DNA from: Anarhynchus alexandrinus
Lineage: Eukaryota; Chordata; Aves; Charadriiformes; Charadriidae
Length of the DNA stretch: 64,000 nucleotides
Reading direction: 5' to 3'
Assembly: GCA_008711295.1 (NCBI GenBank)
Contig: VUYV01000214.1
Span: 1,131,561 to 1,195,560 of the forward strand
This document shows, piece after piece, positions 35,674-47,600 of the stretch; within the stretch, counting starts at the first letter, position 1, and each line of letters starts with the position of its first letter. Position numbers and translations under genes: made by a program. A model generated the notes under the pieces. The model worked only from the letters and a program-made list of their open reading frames with translations, ran no database searches and was not told where the DNA came from.

Positions 35674-38600
35674 GTGGGCGCCGCGGAAAGGGAGGGGGAG
35701 GAGGAAGAAGGGGGGGGGGAGGCGGGGGAGCCGGCTCCTCGCGTGGGTCCCCCCACGCGCGGCGGGGGGAGGTGTCATCCCTCCCCGCCTGGGTCTGGGG
35801 GTGCTGGTTGGTGCCCGGGGGGTGGGGGGGTAGAGTGCGTGGGTGGGGTGGTTCTTGGGTCCCGCTGCGTGGGGGGGGTGTTGTCCCCCCGCCCCCGCGT
35901 GGGGAGTGGGAGCGCAGGGTGACCGCACCGGCTCGGCCCCGCTGCGTGGGGGTGCGTCTCCCACGCGGTGTGGGTTTTTAGCGCGTTGTAGGGGGTGACC
36001 GGGGAATCCCCCCCACGCCTCCCCCGTCCCGGGTGGGTTAAAAGCGGCGTGCGGGGCGCGTCCCGGCGGGCAGCGCTCGCCTGGCGAGCGGCCACGCGTG
36101 TCCCCTCGCGCGGCGCGGACAGCCGATGACCAGCCCCGCCTGGGGACCGCTTTTGAGCGGCTTTCGTGGGGCTGACCCACGCCGGAGGGGGCGGGGGGGC
36201 GTCGAAGCAGTTACCGCAAGAAGCTGTGTGGGGGTGGGGTGGGGGGTCCGAGCCCACGCAGCCGTCGAGCCTTTCCTCCCACGCGTGGCTGCTGCCGGCA
36301 CGGGAGAGGGTTGGAGAAAGTAATTAGCTTGCCCCTCTCCTCCTGCTTCAGACCCAGGGGGCAGACAGCGCTGCCTGGGGTTCCCCTCGTGTTTCCTCGT
36401 GGTTCTCTTACAGTCAGTGATAAGGGATTGCTGGAGCTCTGCTGCCACTCGTGCCTGTGGGAGGAGGCTGTGCCTCCTTGCCCTCCTCCACCAAAACAGG
36501 TGTAACTGCTTAAATTGCCCCCCCCCCTTTTTATTTTTACCCCCCTGTGTCATCCTAAAACTTCACCGCATCGACGCCAGCGCTCAGGCCCACGAGACAA
36601 TCCCCTTTTTCCACTGACGTGCAGCAAAACGAAGCGCCCGTGTGCATCGCCTCATTTAGTGTTTCCCAGACGGCTGCTGAAAACCCATTAAAAATGTAAC
36701 TTCTCGATGAGCCCCGCCGTAGGCTGGGGACGGGGACCTGGCTCAGCTCCCCTCCTCCGCAATCCCAAACACGGCCCGGCTTTGGGGGGCGGTGCCTGAA
36801 GCATCCTTTTTTAGCAGTTGGGGGATAAAATTAAACTAGTGCTTTTACGTTTCTAATTGCGACTGATTTGCAGTGTAGCTAGGGGCAAGATTTATACCTT
36901 ATTTTTTCTTTATCATATGCAAAAGAAGAATATACCTTGTGAGAACGTGCAGGGCTTAGTTATCACACCTAAAGTTGCCGGTGCTAATCGAAAGTGGTGT
37001 TTGCTCGTGTGTAAGCACCACGTAATGACTTCTCGGGATCCACACGGAAAGAGAGATGAATTGTGATGGAGCCGGAGCCGCAGCCGGCTCTGAACCGAGG
37101 TGTGCCCGGGGAGGTGTGATTCAGAGCGATGAGTAACTTCGGAGAAGGAGCTTCGCCTTTTCCTGGGGGCGGGGGAGGCATATGACAATCTTGCTTTTTT
37201 TTTGTGTGTGTGTGCTCTGAACATGGATTCATCTCGGGGTTTGAAATTCCGCACGGGTTTTTTGATTTAGTTTTTAAGTCTCCTTGTTGGCGGGTCTCAG
37301 CGTTCCTTTCCCATTCCGGCTGAGGGACCCCTCGCCGCCTCCTGCACGGCATTAGATTTTCCATGGTGGAGGATGCGCCGACTGCTCTGGGATGTCGGTG
37401 CTCACCGGGGCCGTGCTCCAGGATGGGGTGTGATGCTGGTTTGGGGGGTCCCGACGCTGAGCCGAAGGTGTCTGGCTCTACCTCCTGCCCCAGCACGAGC
37501 CCCTCCGCCAGCACCTCGCTGCTGGCTGGGCAGCGCCGGAGAGTGAGGTCCGAGTCGGTCGTGGGTGTGAAGCGCATCTGGGTTTGGGGTGAAGGGGTTG
37601 TTCCTGTCGAGTTTGGGATCTCAGCACCTTTGCGTTTCTCAGAGCAGCCGGTGTGCAGGCTCTGAGCCACCGCCTGGCAGAGGCGGCTGTGGCCACAGCC
37701 CCAGCCCTTGCCTTTCTGCCAGGGGTCCGGGCGCTGGGATGATACGGGCAGCAGAAGTCCTCCTCGGTGGGGTCTGTTTTGTAACGCCTTGTTGACATTT
37801 TTTAGCCTTGGGCTGGGCCGGGATAGTTTTCCGCTGTAATGTCTCGCTCCGAGTTTGGGGCTGTGGCCTCTTCGGCACCTGAGGTGCGGGTGGTCTGGTG
37901 ACAATGAGTTTATCACCCAGAGCTGTCCTCCAAAACGCCCGAGCTTTCACCTGGTCAGCGTAGACACTCGCTCTGTTCTCTGTGTAGGTGAAGGTGTTTT
38001 AAAAGGCAGAGATTTGGGGTTTGGGTGTTGCTGTTTCTTCTGCTCTTTATTTTTCTTGTCTTGCTACTAGGGAAGCTCTTGGGCGCTTTAAAAGAGGTGG
38101 GTTTGATCTAATTCTTTAATCTTCAAACTTTTTGCATTTAGTCGAAGTTAAGTCTGTGATAAAAATGTGATTTAACTTGTGAGAGCAAGAGTAGGGTTTT
38201 TTTTTTAATAAGATACTAAATCTGCTGTGTCGAACGCAATGTTCTTTAAAACACAATTTGGCTCTTAACACTGGAATTTGCTCTTCCAGAGCAAATCTCA
38301 TCCGATTTATGTTTATTCCCCACTTGCAGCAGTGAAATAGCAGTGCTATCGAATGAAGAGCCCGAGAAGTACGTAGTTGGGATTATCAAGTTTTATAGTG
38401 TTGGGGGTTATTCGGGATGGTCTTAGCTGCAGTCGGTCGGAGGGTGAAAAGCTGCTTAATATCCATCTAAATGTTATGCAGAAGTGTTAATCTTTAAACA
38501 GCCCTCCTTGCTCCGGGAATGTTTTGTGAAAGTTTCCTGAGGCATTGCATAAAAAAATAATAAAAAAAATCTTTCATTCATGTAGTTAAAAGCGGAGACA

Positions 38601-41600
38601 AAGGTTTGGTGCGGCTGGTCCCCGGGGGCGGCCGCTGCTCCGTGCCGGGGGAACCGCGTGTCCCCACTTAGTGCTGGGTTATAAATAGGTCAGGAGGACA
38701 CGTCTCCTCCCAGGCTCCTCCGTCCAACAGACTCGAGTTCTCAAGAGCAGTGGTGACGGTCGATGCTTAAATACGTGTGAGGGTGTGGAGAGATTGCTGT
38801 CGGAAGAGAAGAGGCATAATATTATAGAAATACCGTAGAACTCTGGTGAAACATTTCTTAAGGGAGCAACCAGCTTGGAGGACGATCCCTTTGCTCTGTC
38901 TAGGGAGTGTCAGACAAATTAATTGGATAGTGTGTGGGTGGCATTTCGGAGAAGCAGATTGATAGCCCTTTTATCGCTGGGACAATTTCCACAGCAACAT
39001 TTGGTGAAAAGTTTGCTTCTTTGAACCCCCTTCATAAACCACAGCAGCAGCATCCTTCGGGTTTGTGGATGAGAGCGCTCCTGATGTAAGGAGCCCTTTG
39101 CTGTATTTTCTTTCTATAGTTCAGGAATCTATTTTCTACTTTCTAAACCTGAATTTATTATTTAATTATACGCCCTCCGTTATGTTTATGGGTCTGCTCC
39201 CTTTGTCTTCCTGCTTCCAGAATAGAAATAAAAATAAGACTTTCAGAAAACCATGGAAGAGCTGGTGTGGCATGGGCAGATCCTGAGCTGGGGAAGGATG
39301 TTTGACTCCTCACGCCACCGCCCGCATACAGATTGGGGGAAGCATTCAGGTAGCTTAAGGTGCATAATTGGATTAAATTGGATTAGACGGAGGGAAGAGG
39401 AAGCTTAGCTTATGAACAATGATCTCTTGGTTGTGAATTTTTTTCCTCTGTGGGGGAGAGCTATAGCGTTGTGGTAGGAGCTGCTTGATGTGGGCTGATA
39501 AAATCTTGGAGAAGGTGGGATGGAGAGGAACTGCTGTGCAGTGATTGCAGGCAGGGGATAAATAGGCCAAAAAAAAAAACCAACAAAAAAAGTTATTCTG
39601 GTGGTTTAAACACATATGTGGATTTCTCCTGCTACAATTCTATAAAGTGTTGTTTTCTTCACTTGTTTTTCCCAGTTTCTGGAACACTTGAAAGCAAAAC
39701 AAAGTTAAGATGAATTATTTTCCCATTTCTTTATTTTCCAGATGCTTAGTGGGGCAGGAAGGATAGGGGGCTTGAAAGCACCCTAAAAGTTGGGTGGGAG
39801 AATGGTTAGTGCTGAAATTGCGGAGGTGCTTGGTTTCTTCCTTCTGCAAGGATTAGATTGGAGCAGTGCTGGAATGAGACTCTGATTTTAAATGTGTTGG
39901 AGATGGCTTTGAGTTCTAGTCTTTGCTTGGACCTTGCAGTCTGGGAAGGTCTTGTAGGAGGGTCCTGCCTTTCCCTCTGAAGAACAGCAGCAGCAGCACC
40001 CTGCCGCTGGCCACTTCTTGGGTGTCTCTCTGGAGATGATAGGTTGGTGTGATATGTTCTCTGGAGGTTTTGAAGGATCCAGAGCTCCCTTCTGTGCATG
40101 CACACCAGCATTTGAGTCTTGACCTAATGGCGGGTGAAAAAGTATATGGGCAATAAACCAGCATTGAACGCCTTCTCTTCTGTTTTACAGAGATGCTGCA
40201 GTTCGTCAGTAACCAGGCAGGGGACTTCCCAGATCTGTTTTCGGATCAATTGTGTGGCACCTTCCAGGGCAGCAGCAGCAGCGGCAGTGGTGGCAGCAGC
40301 GGTGGGACCCTGGAGCCGCAGTTGCAGCGGCCGTACGGCCAAGTGCAGCTCCANCCGCGATCGGCCCCTCTCCTTCAGCCCCGGCCCCCGCTCCAGCCTC
40401 AGCTCCAGCAGCAGGCTGTGATGATCACGCCGACGTTCAGCTCTGCTCCCCAGACCAGGATTATCCAGCAGCCGGTGATCTACCAGAATGCGGCCACGAG
40501 TTTCCAAGGTAGCGGTCGGGGTGCTCAGGCTGTGGGTGTGCCTGGTGCACTTGTAATAAATGGTGTTGGTGTTCAAACTCCAAAAGCATCCTCAGGCTCC
40601 ACAAGCCTGACCATCCTTTTCTTATGGTGTTGCCTGTGGGGCGTCCCTTCTCCTGCCTATGTGGCTTTGGAGTTGGCGCAGTGTGAGAAACTGTCATAAA
40701 TGAGATCTTAAGTCTTCTTGTGACCTCTTGCGATAGTTGTCTTCTTGGTAGTCTCTTCTGTTATAGCCTTCTCTCCTATGGGTCTTGGGAGGCTTGAGAA
40801 AAGTATGTCTAAAAAATGGTGGTGCTCAACCCTGTCCTCCCACTGATGGGTGCAGTAGGCGGATCCAGTCCTGAAGCTCCAGTCTGTCCCACGTGACAGC
40901 CTGGAACGAAGGCACATTTTAACTACCTAACTCTGAAGTGTGGTGCTTGTCCTGAGTAGAGACACTTGTAGGGATATTTAACGATGGCCGGATCTTCCTT
41001 TGTGAATGCCGGTTGTCTTCATCCTCTTCAGCAGGTGTTGATTCTTTACATGATAAATAGGATCCTAAGGTCCACCAAGATCGGCAGGAGTGGGCAAGTG
41101 CTGGTTGGATGTGCTGCATAATGTCACTGAAGTAATGAGACCTGTGCTCTCAGACCAAAGGTTTTTGACTTTATTGTCTCTTAGCTGATCCTCTGTGCCT
41201 CCTGGAAGGCTGCTATTCTAGGTGCAGCATCCTCTTGCAGCACGCACCAAAGGAGCTGGAAGCTTCCCAACGTGTGGGATGTGTTAGATGAACGCTGCCT
41301 ACTGAGAAGCACTGGGTAGAAGAGGAGTGAAGCTACGAGCGTTTGCAGGCTCCAGAAGGGAGACCTGTGTCTCTGCGCTGTTCCTGACATCTCTTCTGCT
41401 TTTCAGTTCTCCAGCCTCAAGTCCAGAGCCTGGTGACGTCCTCCCAGGTCCAGCCGGTTACCATCCAGCAGCAAGTGCAGACTGTGCAGGCCCAGCGAGT
41501 GCTAACGCAGGCTGCCAACGGCACCATCCAGACCTTAACGCCAGCCACGGTCCAGACGGTCGCTGCACCACAGGTCCAGCAAGTTCCAGTAAGTAAGAAG

Positions 41601-44600
41601 GTGGAGTAATACAGGGATCCAGCAGAAGAAGAAATTGCCTTTGTGGGTCTGGCCTCCTGGCTTGCCAGGGAGAGGTGGTGAAGCTTGTAGGGCTGGCGCT
41701 CCTGCCTAGGATTGCTTTGGCACAAATGTTTTTATGTGAGAGGTCTTTCTAGCCAGCCTGTGTTCCAGAAGCATTTTACCTCACGCAAGTCATGCGTGAG
41801 AGCCCCTGTTGTGGGCCGTGATGTGACTTCAGGTAGCGGGCAACGTTCAGAAACCGTTTTCACTAAAACACCTGCATAACTAAACTTGGTCTAAAATATT
41901 TTTGTAACTTGGTGCTGCCAGACTGAATCAGAAACCTTACTCAAACGACTTTTCTTTGACTTTTGCTTACTTCTTTGCAAGTCCACCACCTCTACCACGT
42001 CTTATAAGGGCCGCCTGATGCTGGAATGTTTTCTTCAAATTCTTCTGCCACAGTTTCTTTGATCTTTTTGCTGCTACGGTGTCATGTGATTTTGTTTTAA
42101 AACATACACAAGAGTGAAAAAGTCTGGTGTGTCTTTGTGTTAGAGAAAAACATTTATGGCCGGGGGACTCCCTCAATATGACAAAGTTGCTCTGGTTCAG
42201 TTGTACTGTGCCATTTATAGCGCTTTCTGTATTTGAGAGTCAATGACGTATTTGAAAAACTAAGAGCAAGCTGTGTTATGGCAAAATAACTTCCAGTTGG
42301 TTTTGATCTGCTTGATACTCACGGTACAGATCCTTTCGGTGAAACTGGAGGAAGGGAAAGCTACTACAGGTATCTGCCAAAGCAGGCAGTCCTAGCCATG
42401 TTAGACTCTGAGTACTCAACCAGTTAATGTAGAGAGCTAATTATAGGTGTAATTGGAGAGGGGGAGGGAGCTTTTCCATCAGCTCTTTTGTATTTTTACC
42501 TACTTGTTTACTTCTGATGACTGATTTGAAAACCAGTGTCTTGGTGGTTCCTCCGCTCCCCTCCCTCCAGCGCTGTTCAGACTGTCTCATGGTCGGAGTT
42601 TGCATCAGGGGCTGACAGAAGCCATCCTGGTGATGGATGGTGAAAGAAACACTCGCCCTTCTCTTTTGCCATCCACTGAGATGTAAAGTTACAACTCTGT
42701 CATCGCTTACCTCTGGCTGCTGAGATCAGCAGAGCAATATGTGCCGACTCTCCCCTTCACCTGTAACCCTTTTCACCCTAGGTTCTGGTCCAACCTCAGA
42801 TCATAAAAACGGACTCCCTTGTCTTGACAACCCTGAAAGCGGACGGTAATCCCGTTATGGCCGCAGTACAGAACCCAGCGCTGACAGCACTCACTGCTCC
42901 CATTCAGACCACGGCTCTGCAGGTACCGTATGGACGTTCTTCTTCCTTCCCTCTCCTCACTGATGTCCTTTCCTCTTAACGCAAGGAAGAGATTTGGGCT
43001 TCAGTATTCTGCAGTGGCGCAAACGGGAGGTGTTTTGAGGGCTGCTCTAGACATGTCCAGAGTGAGTAATACCCTGTTTCTGCCAAGGCTAAACACACAG
43101 ATTGTACTTTTTTGGCAGCCTCCCATGGTCAGTAAGCAAAGACCAAGGGCACGTTCCTGTTTACCTTCTTCTGGTATTACAAGGAGAGGAATATGACCTA
43201 AAAATTCCATCCAGTTTTTAACCTCTGGAAGCTACTTGAAACTGAAAGCTAACTCAGTCAGAATACCTGTGGAACTTACTTTCTCCCCTCAGCAGTGTCT
43301 AATAGCAGTATGTTGAATGTGAAAAATGATTGAGCTACTTTTCAGAGGGCATTTCCGGTGAGGATTCAGTATAATCATTGGACATGGCAGCTGTGCTTCA
43401 TGGCCTCCGCTTCTTATCAACTCGGTGAAACTTCTGCCCCCAAAGATGCGTTTATTACGATCTTGTACATTCTGAACAGATATCTCTGTTCAAGTATTTA
43501 CTGGGGGAAAGATAAACTTGCAAGTCTGGATTTAAGTTTTGACTTTTGCATAGCACGGTAGGCTTCTTGCATGCTTGTTAGCAGCCAGGCTAAAATCTTC
43601 AATTAATCTGCTTGCTTTTAGGTGACACTTTCACACAGAGGCTTATGTGATTGTGTCCGTGTGAGATACAATCTGTGAAGCATTTTGAACACATTGAAGT
43701 TTGGTGGAAATTAGCCAAGGAAATTTGTAGGAGTTAAATTCCCTTATTTGTCCAGTTACAGCTTGAAGTGAAACTAAATTAATTTCTAATATCCCAATTA
43801 GAAGACTATTTCAGAGTCGAAAATGTTCCTAAAGTTGCTCACGGCTAGTTTATTCTTATTTATGTTAGTCTGGCTTTTGACAGAAATAACTCTTCCACTC
43901 CGTAACCACTTCCCTGATCCTTGGTGTGCTTTAGAGAACATGTGTACTCTTCTCAGCCTTGTTTTGCTGGGTCAGGCAGTCTAAACCTTCTTTACTACAA
44001 CTGTCTAGAAGCCCTTTTGAGCAACTGTTCTTGTGGGATTCGTTGTTTTTTATCGCAGAGTATATACTGCTTTAGTTTGGTGTAGGTGGTCTGCCACACA
44101 CCTATATGCCCAAGTTTGAGCTTTCATGGCAGTATATATCACTGGTTGCCTTAGTTCCTTGTCTTAAGGCATTTTTATAGCTTAAGGGTCTATTTTTTTT
44201 TCTTTCTTCATTTAATCAAATTTGAATCAACTGCATCGCTCAAGCCAAGGTTTGTTTTTCCATAGTTGGATCTTTTCTAACGTTGCCATTACCAGCTTGG
44301 AAATAGCATTGCTTGTTGCTGATTTGATGACTTGTCCACAGAAAAGGTGGATTTGGACAATTGGGGTGTAAGGACTGTAGGAGCAACAAAGAGCCTCAGT
44401 CTGTTTCTCTATTTAGTGGAGGAACAGAACGTGGTATCGGTGGAAAAGTGTTGATGCTCTTGGAGAACAAGAGATCTTATTCTGCAGTGACCAATGTTGG
44501 AGGCAGAGTAGTAAACTTTTCCCGTGCTGCTGTGCCAATGCTCGTACCAGCCAAGGAAGATGGGAGGAAATTGGCATGTCTCTTCTTTTTCTGAGCTGTA

Positions 44601-47600
44601 CCGACTTTCCCTGATAATTCTTTTGTTTACTCCTTTTTCTTTGACCATCATAAACCTTACATAAATTGGCTGATTGCTCGTGACACTTGTTGCGCATGGT
44701 CATTGTAGACCCTCGTTGGGAGCAATGGGACCATTTTGACCACAATGCCGGTGATGGTGGGGCAAGAAAAGGTGCCTATCAAACAAGTTCCTGGGGGTGT
44801 CAAGCAACCAGAACCACCTAAAGAAGGAGAGAGGAGAACAACTCACAACATCATTGAAAAGCGTTACCGGTCATCCATAAATGACAAAATCATTGAGCTG
44901 AAGGACCTTGTCATGGGGACAGATGCCAAGGTAAAGATGTGGAATAAGAGCATATCTAGTGTCATAAATACTTTGTGTTCAGGTGCTCATTGCTCTACCA
45001 AATGAAGCAGTTGGGTACATGTGACTGTTAGTAGTATGCGCGCGTGTATTGGGATAAGACTGTTGGGTAACCCTTGTGTGATGGAAAGCTGGGTAACTGT
45101 ATTCAGGAAAGGTCACCTTTAAAATGATTGTTTTACTATGCTAGTGGTGTTGTTTCTTGAAAATAAGCTATACCTTGTGTGTTTGTTCTTATGTTAGGTC
45201 TAACTTAAATGGACCTTCTAGGTAGAATATCCAAGTGGATGTTTTGATAACTGCCAAACCAGAGTTTGCTTAATTTATGTCTCCTTTTCTGTGTGACTGC
45301 AGCAGGGATGAGGATTTACAGAGCTTTCCAATGTGTTTCCTTCAGATATGAGTTGTAAAAACTCCTGCTTGCTCAAATAATAGAAACTTTCTTGCACCAT
45401 GTCTTCAGGGTTGTCCTATTCACTTCACCTCGTGCTGGCAGAGCAGGGAATAGTATTCTTGATACCTTGCATGGTCTCCGTACAAATACGTGCACTAGTG
45501 GAGTCACCTCCTGTTGCTGGGTGGAACTGGAAGCTTTCATTTTAGAAGTGTTGGTAATGTGCAGTGGCTTCATAGTTCCTTGGGCTTATGTTTGTAAGCT
45601 CTGCTGGAAGCAAATATTTTCATAGGGATGGCCAAGGGACTGAGGCACAGACAGAACCACTTATCTCAGAATTAAACAGTGAACGATGGTTAACAAACGG
45701 CAGTTTGTTCCATCCCAGAAGAGAGCCACTTCATTTCAAAACTATGGTGCTTTCAAAGGACTATTTCTGGCTGAAACCTAGATGTGAACTCTGTTGTAAT
45801 TTGGATGTTAATTTGTTTCCATTGTGCTATTTTTACAAGATCTTTGAGAGACCCCAGTCCTTGTGTGTCTTTCAAAGTCTGACCCACAGAGTGTGCCCCG
45901 CTATTAGTTTCTCTGCAGCTGCTGAGTGGTCCTTTACACTGTTTTCTTTATATCACCACATGACACAAAGTGTTGTGGTATCCCTAGAAGCAGGAGTGAC
46001 CCTTTGACACTGTTCATATAAACTGCTTTCTGTACGTCTTAATTCCTTGCAGATGCACAAGTCTGGAGTCCTGAGAAAAGCCATTGATTACATTAAATAC
46101 CTACAGCAGGCCAACCATAAGCTGAGGCAGGAGAACATGGTTCTGAAGCTGGCTAACCAAAAAAACAGTAAGTTGTGGAGACTGTGCAGCAGGGGGGAGG
46201 CAGTCAGCGTGAACGTAGGATGCTTCTTGCAGTTTCTTATCCTTAACAGAGATAGATAACATGCACGTTGCATCAATAGTAGCCAGTGTTACTCCAGGTG
46301 ACAGAGCCAATCTGAGCGACACTGGCAGGATGCAGGATCGAGAAACGTGTACATAATGCTCTCTGATTTTTGCAGAGCTGTTAAAGGGCATTGACCTAAG
46401 CAGTCTGGTTGACAACGATGTGGATCTGAAGATAGATGACTTCAACCAGAACGTGCTGCTGATGTCTCCTCCAGCCTCTGATTCGGGGTCCCAGGCTGGC
46501 TTCTCTCCCTATTCCATTGATTCAGAGCCAGGAAGCCCACTGCTTGATGACGCAAAGGTATTTGTGACTTCAGTTGTCAAATTTAAGGCATCTACTTCAG
46601 GGATATGTAAGGGCCAGGACTTAAATTCTCCTAATTCTCAAGAGTGGAACCAGCGGACATCTGGCAAGCAGATCTGTAGGGGTCAGAGGTCCTTTGTAAG
46701 GACGAGGAAGGCGCAGGGGTGTGTTTTATCTTTTCTTACATGATTGAGACTGCTTCCTGAGCTGGATTATCTGAGCCATACCTTAGCTGCTAGAAGAACT
46801 GTACTTAGCCTTCAGCCCCCGTAGAGTCTCTGTGGACTTACAGTGCATGTTCGTGACCCAAAGAGCCCATGGCTTTCCAGGGATATATATGTCCAGTGAA
46901 TAAAGCAGGAGAACTTGGAAATGGATGATGACATCGGCTGTGATTAATGAGACCATAAGTAACCACAGTAACAGAAGGCTGTTAGCTGGCTTCAGCTGAC
47001 AGGTTTGTTCTGTGGATATCACCGAAGTAGTGGGTCTTCTGGGAGATCCTCACAAGAGTAAGGGCACTAAAGGTTAATCCTAGCCTAAACCAGGGATCCA
47101 GTTAATGATAACTGAAATGACTGGGAGCAAAAGGAAGGTGTAGGCACTCGAATACTTCAGTCTTATCTTACTAAGCTAGGAAAGCTTCACTGGAGTTCTT
47201 GCTGATTTTGATCTTAAAAGCAAATTTTAAAACATGTTCTGTTTCTCCTTCTTCCCTACCCCTCCCTTGGCATAGGCATTTTTTATTCTATAGAATGGTA
47301 AGCAATTTTTTTTCTCCTCTTAACTTTTCTCTTCGCTTGTATTCCTTTGAAGGTTAAAGATGAGCCTGACTCTCCTCCTGTGGCCCTTGGTATGGTGGAT
47401 CGCTCTCGAATACTCCTCTGTGCTCTCACATTCCTTTGCCTTTCCTTCAATCCTCTGACATCCCTCCTGGATGCCCGAAGAACCCCGGAGCCTGACAGCC
47501 TGGTGCGCCATGGCTCTGGCAGGAACGTGCTGACCATTGAGTCAGGTAACGAACTAGAATAGTTTGGACCACAGAAAGGGGACAGGCTTACAAGGTCTCC

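Noticed and set aside
35363..35981. Open frames through the N gap upstream of and across SREBF2 exon 1
   Set aside because: They are artefacts of Ns read as X and of CpG-rich sequence; only the frame from ATG 35592 matches SREBP-2.
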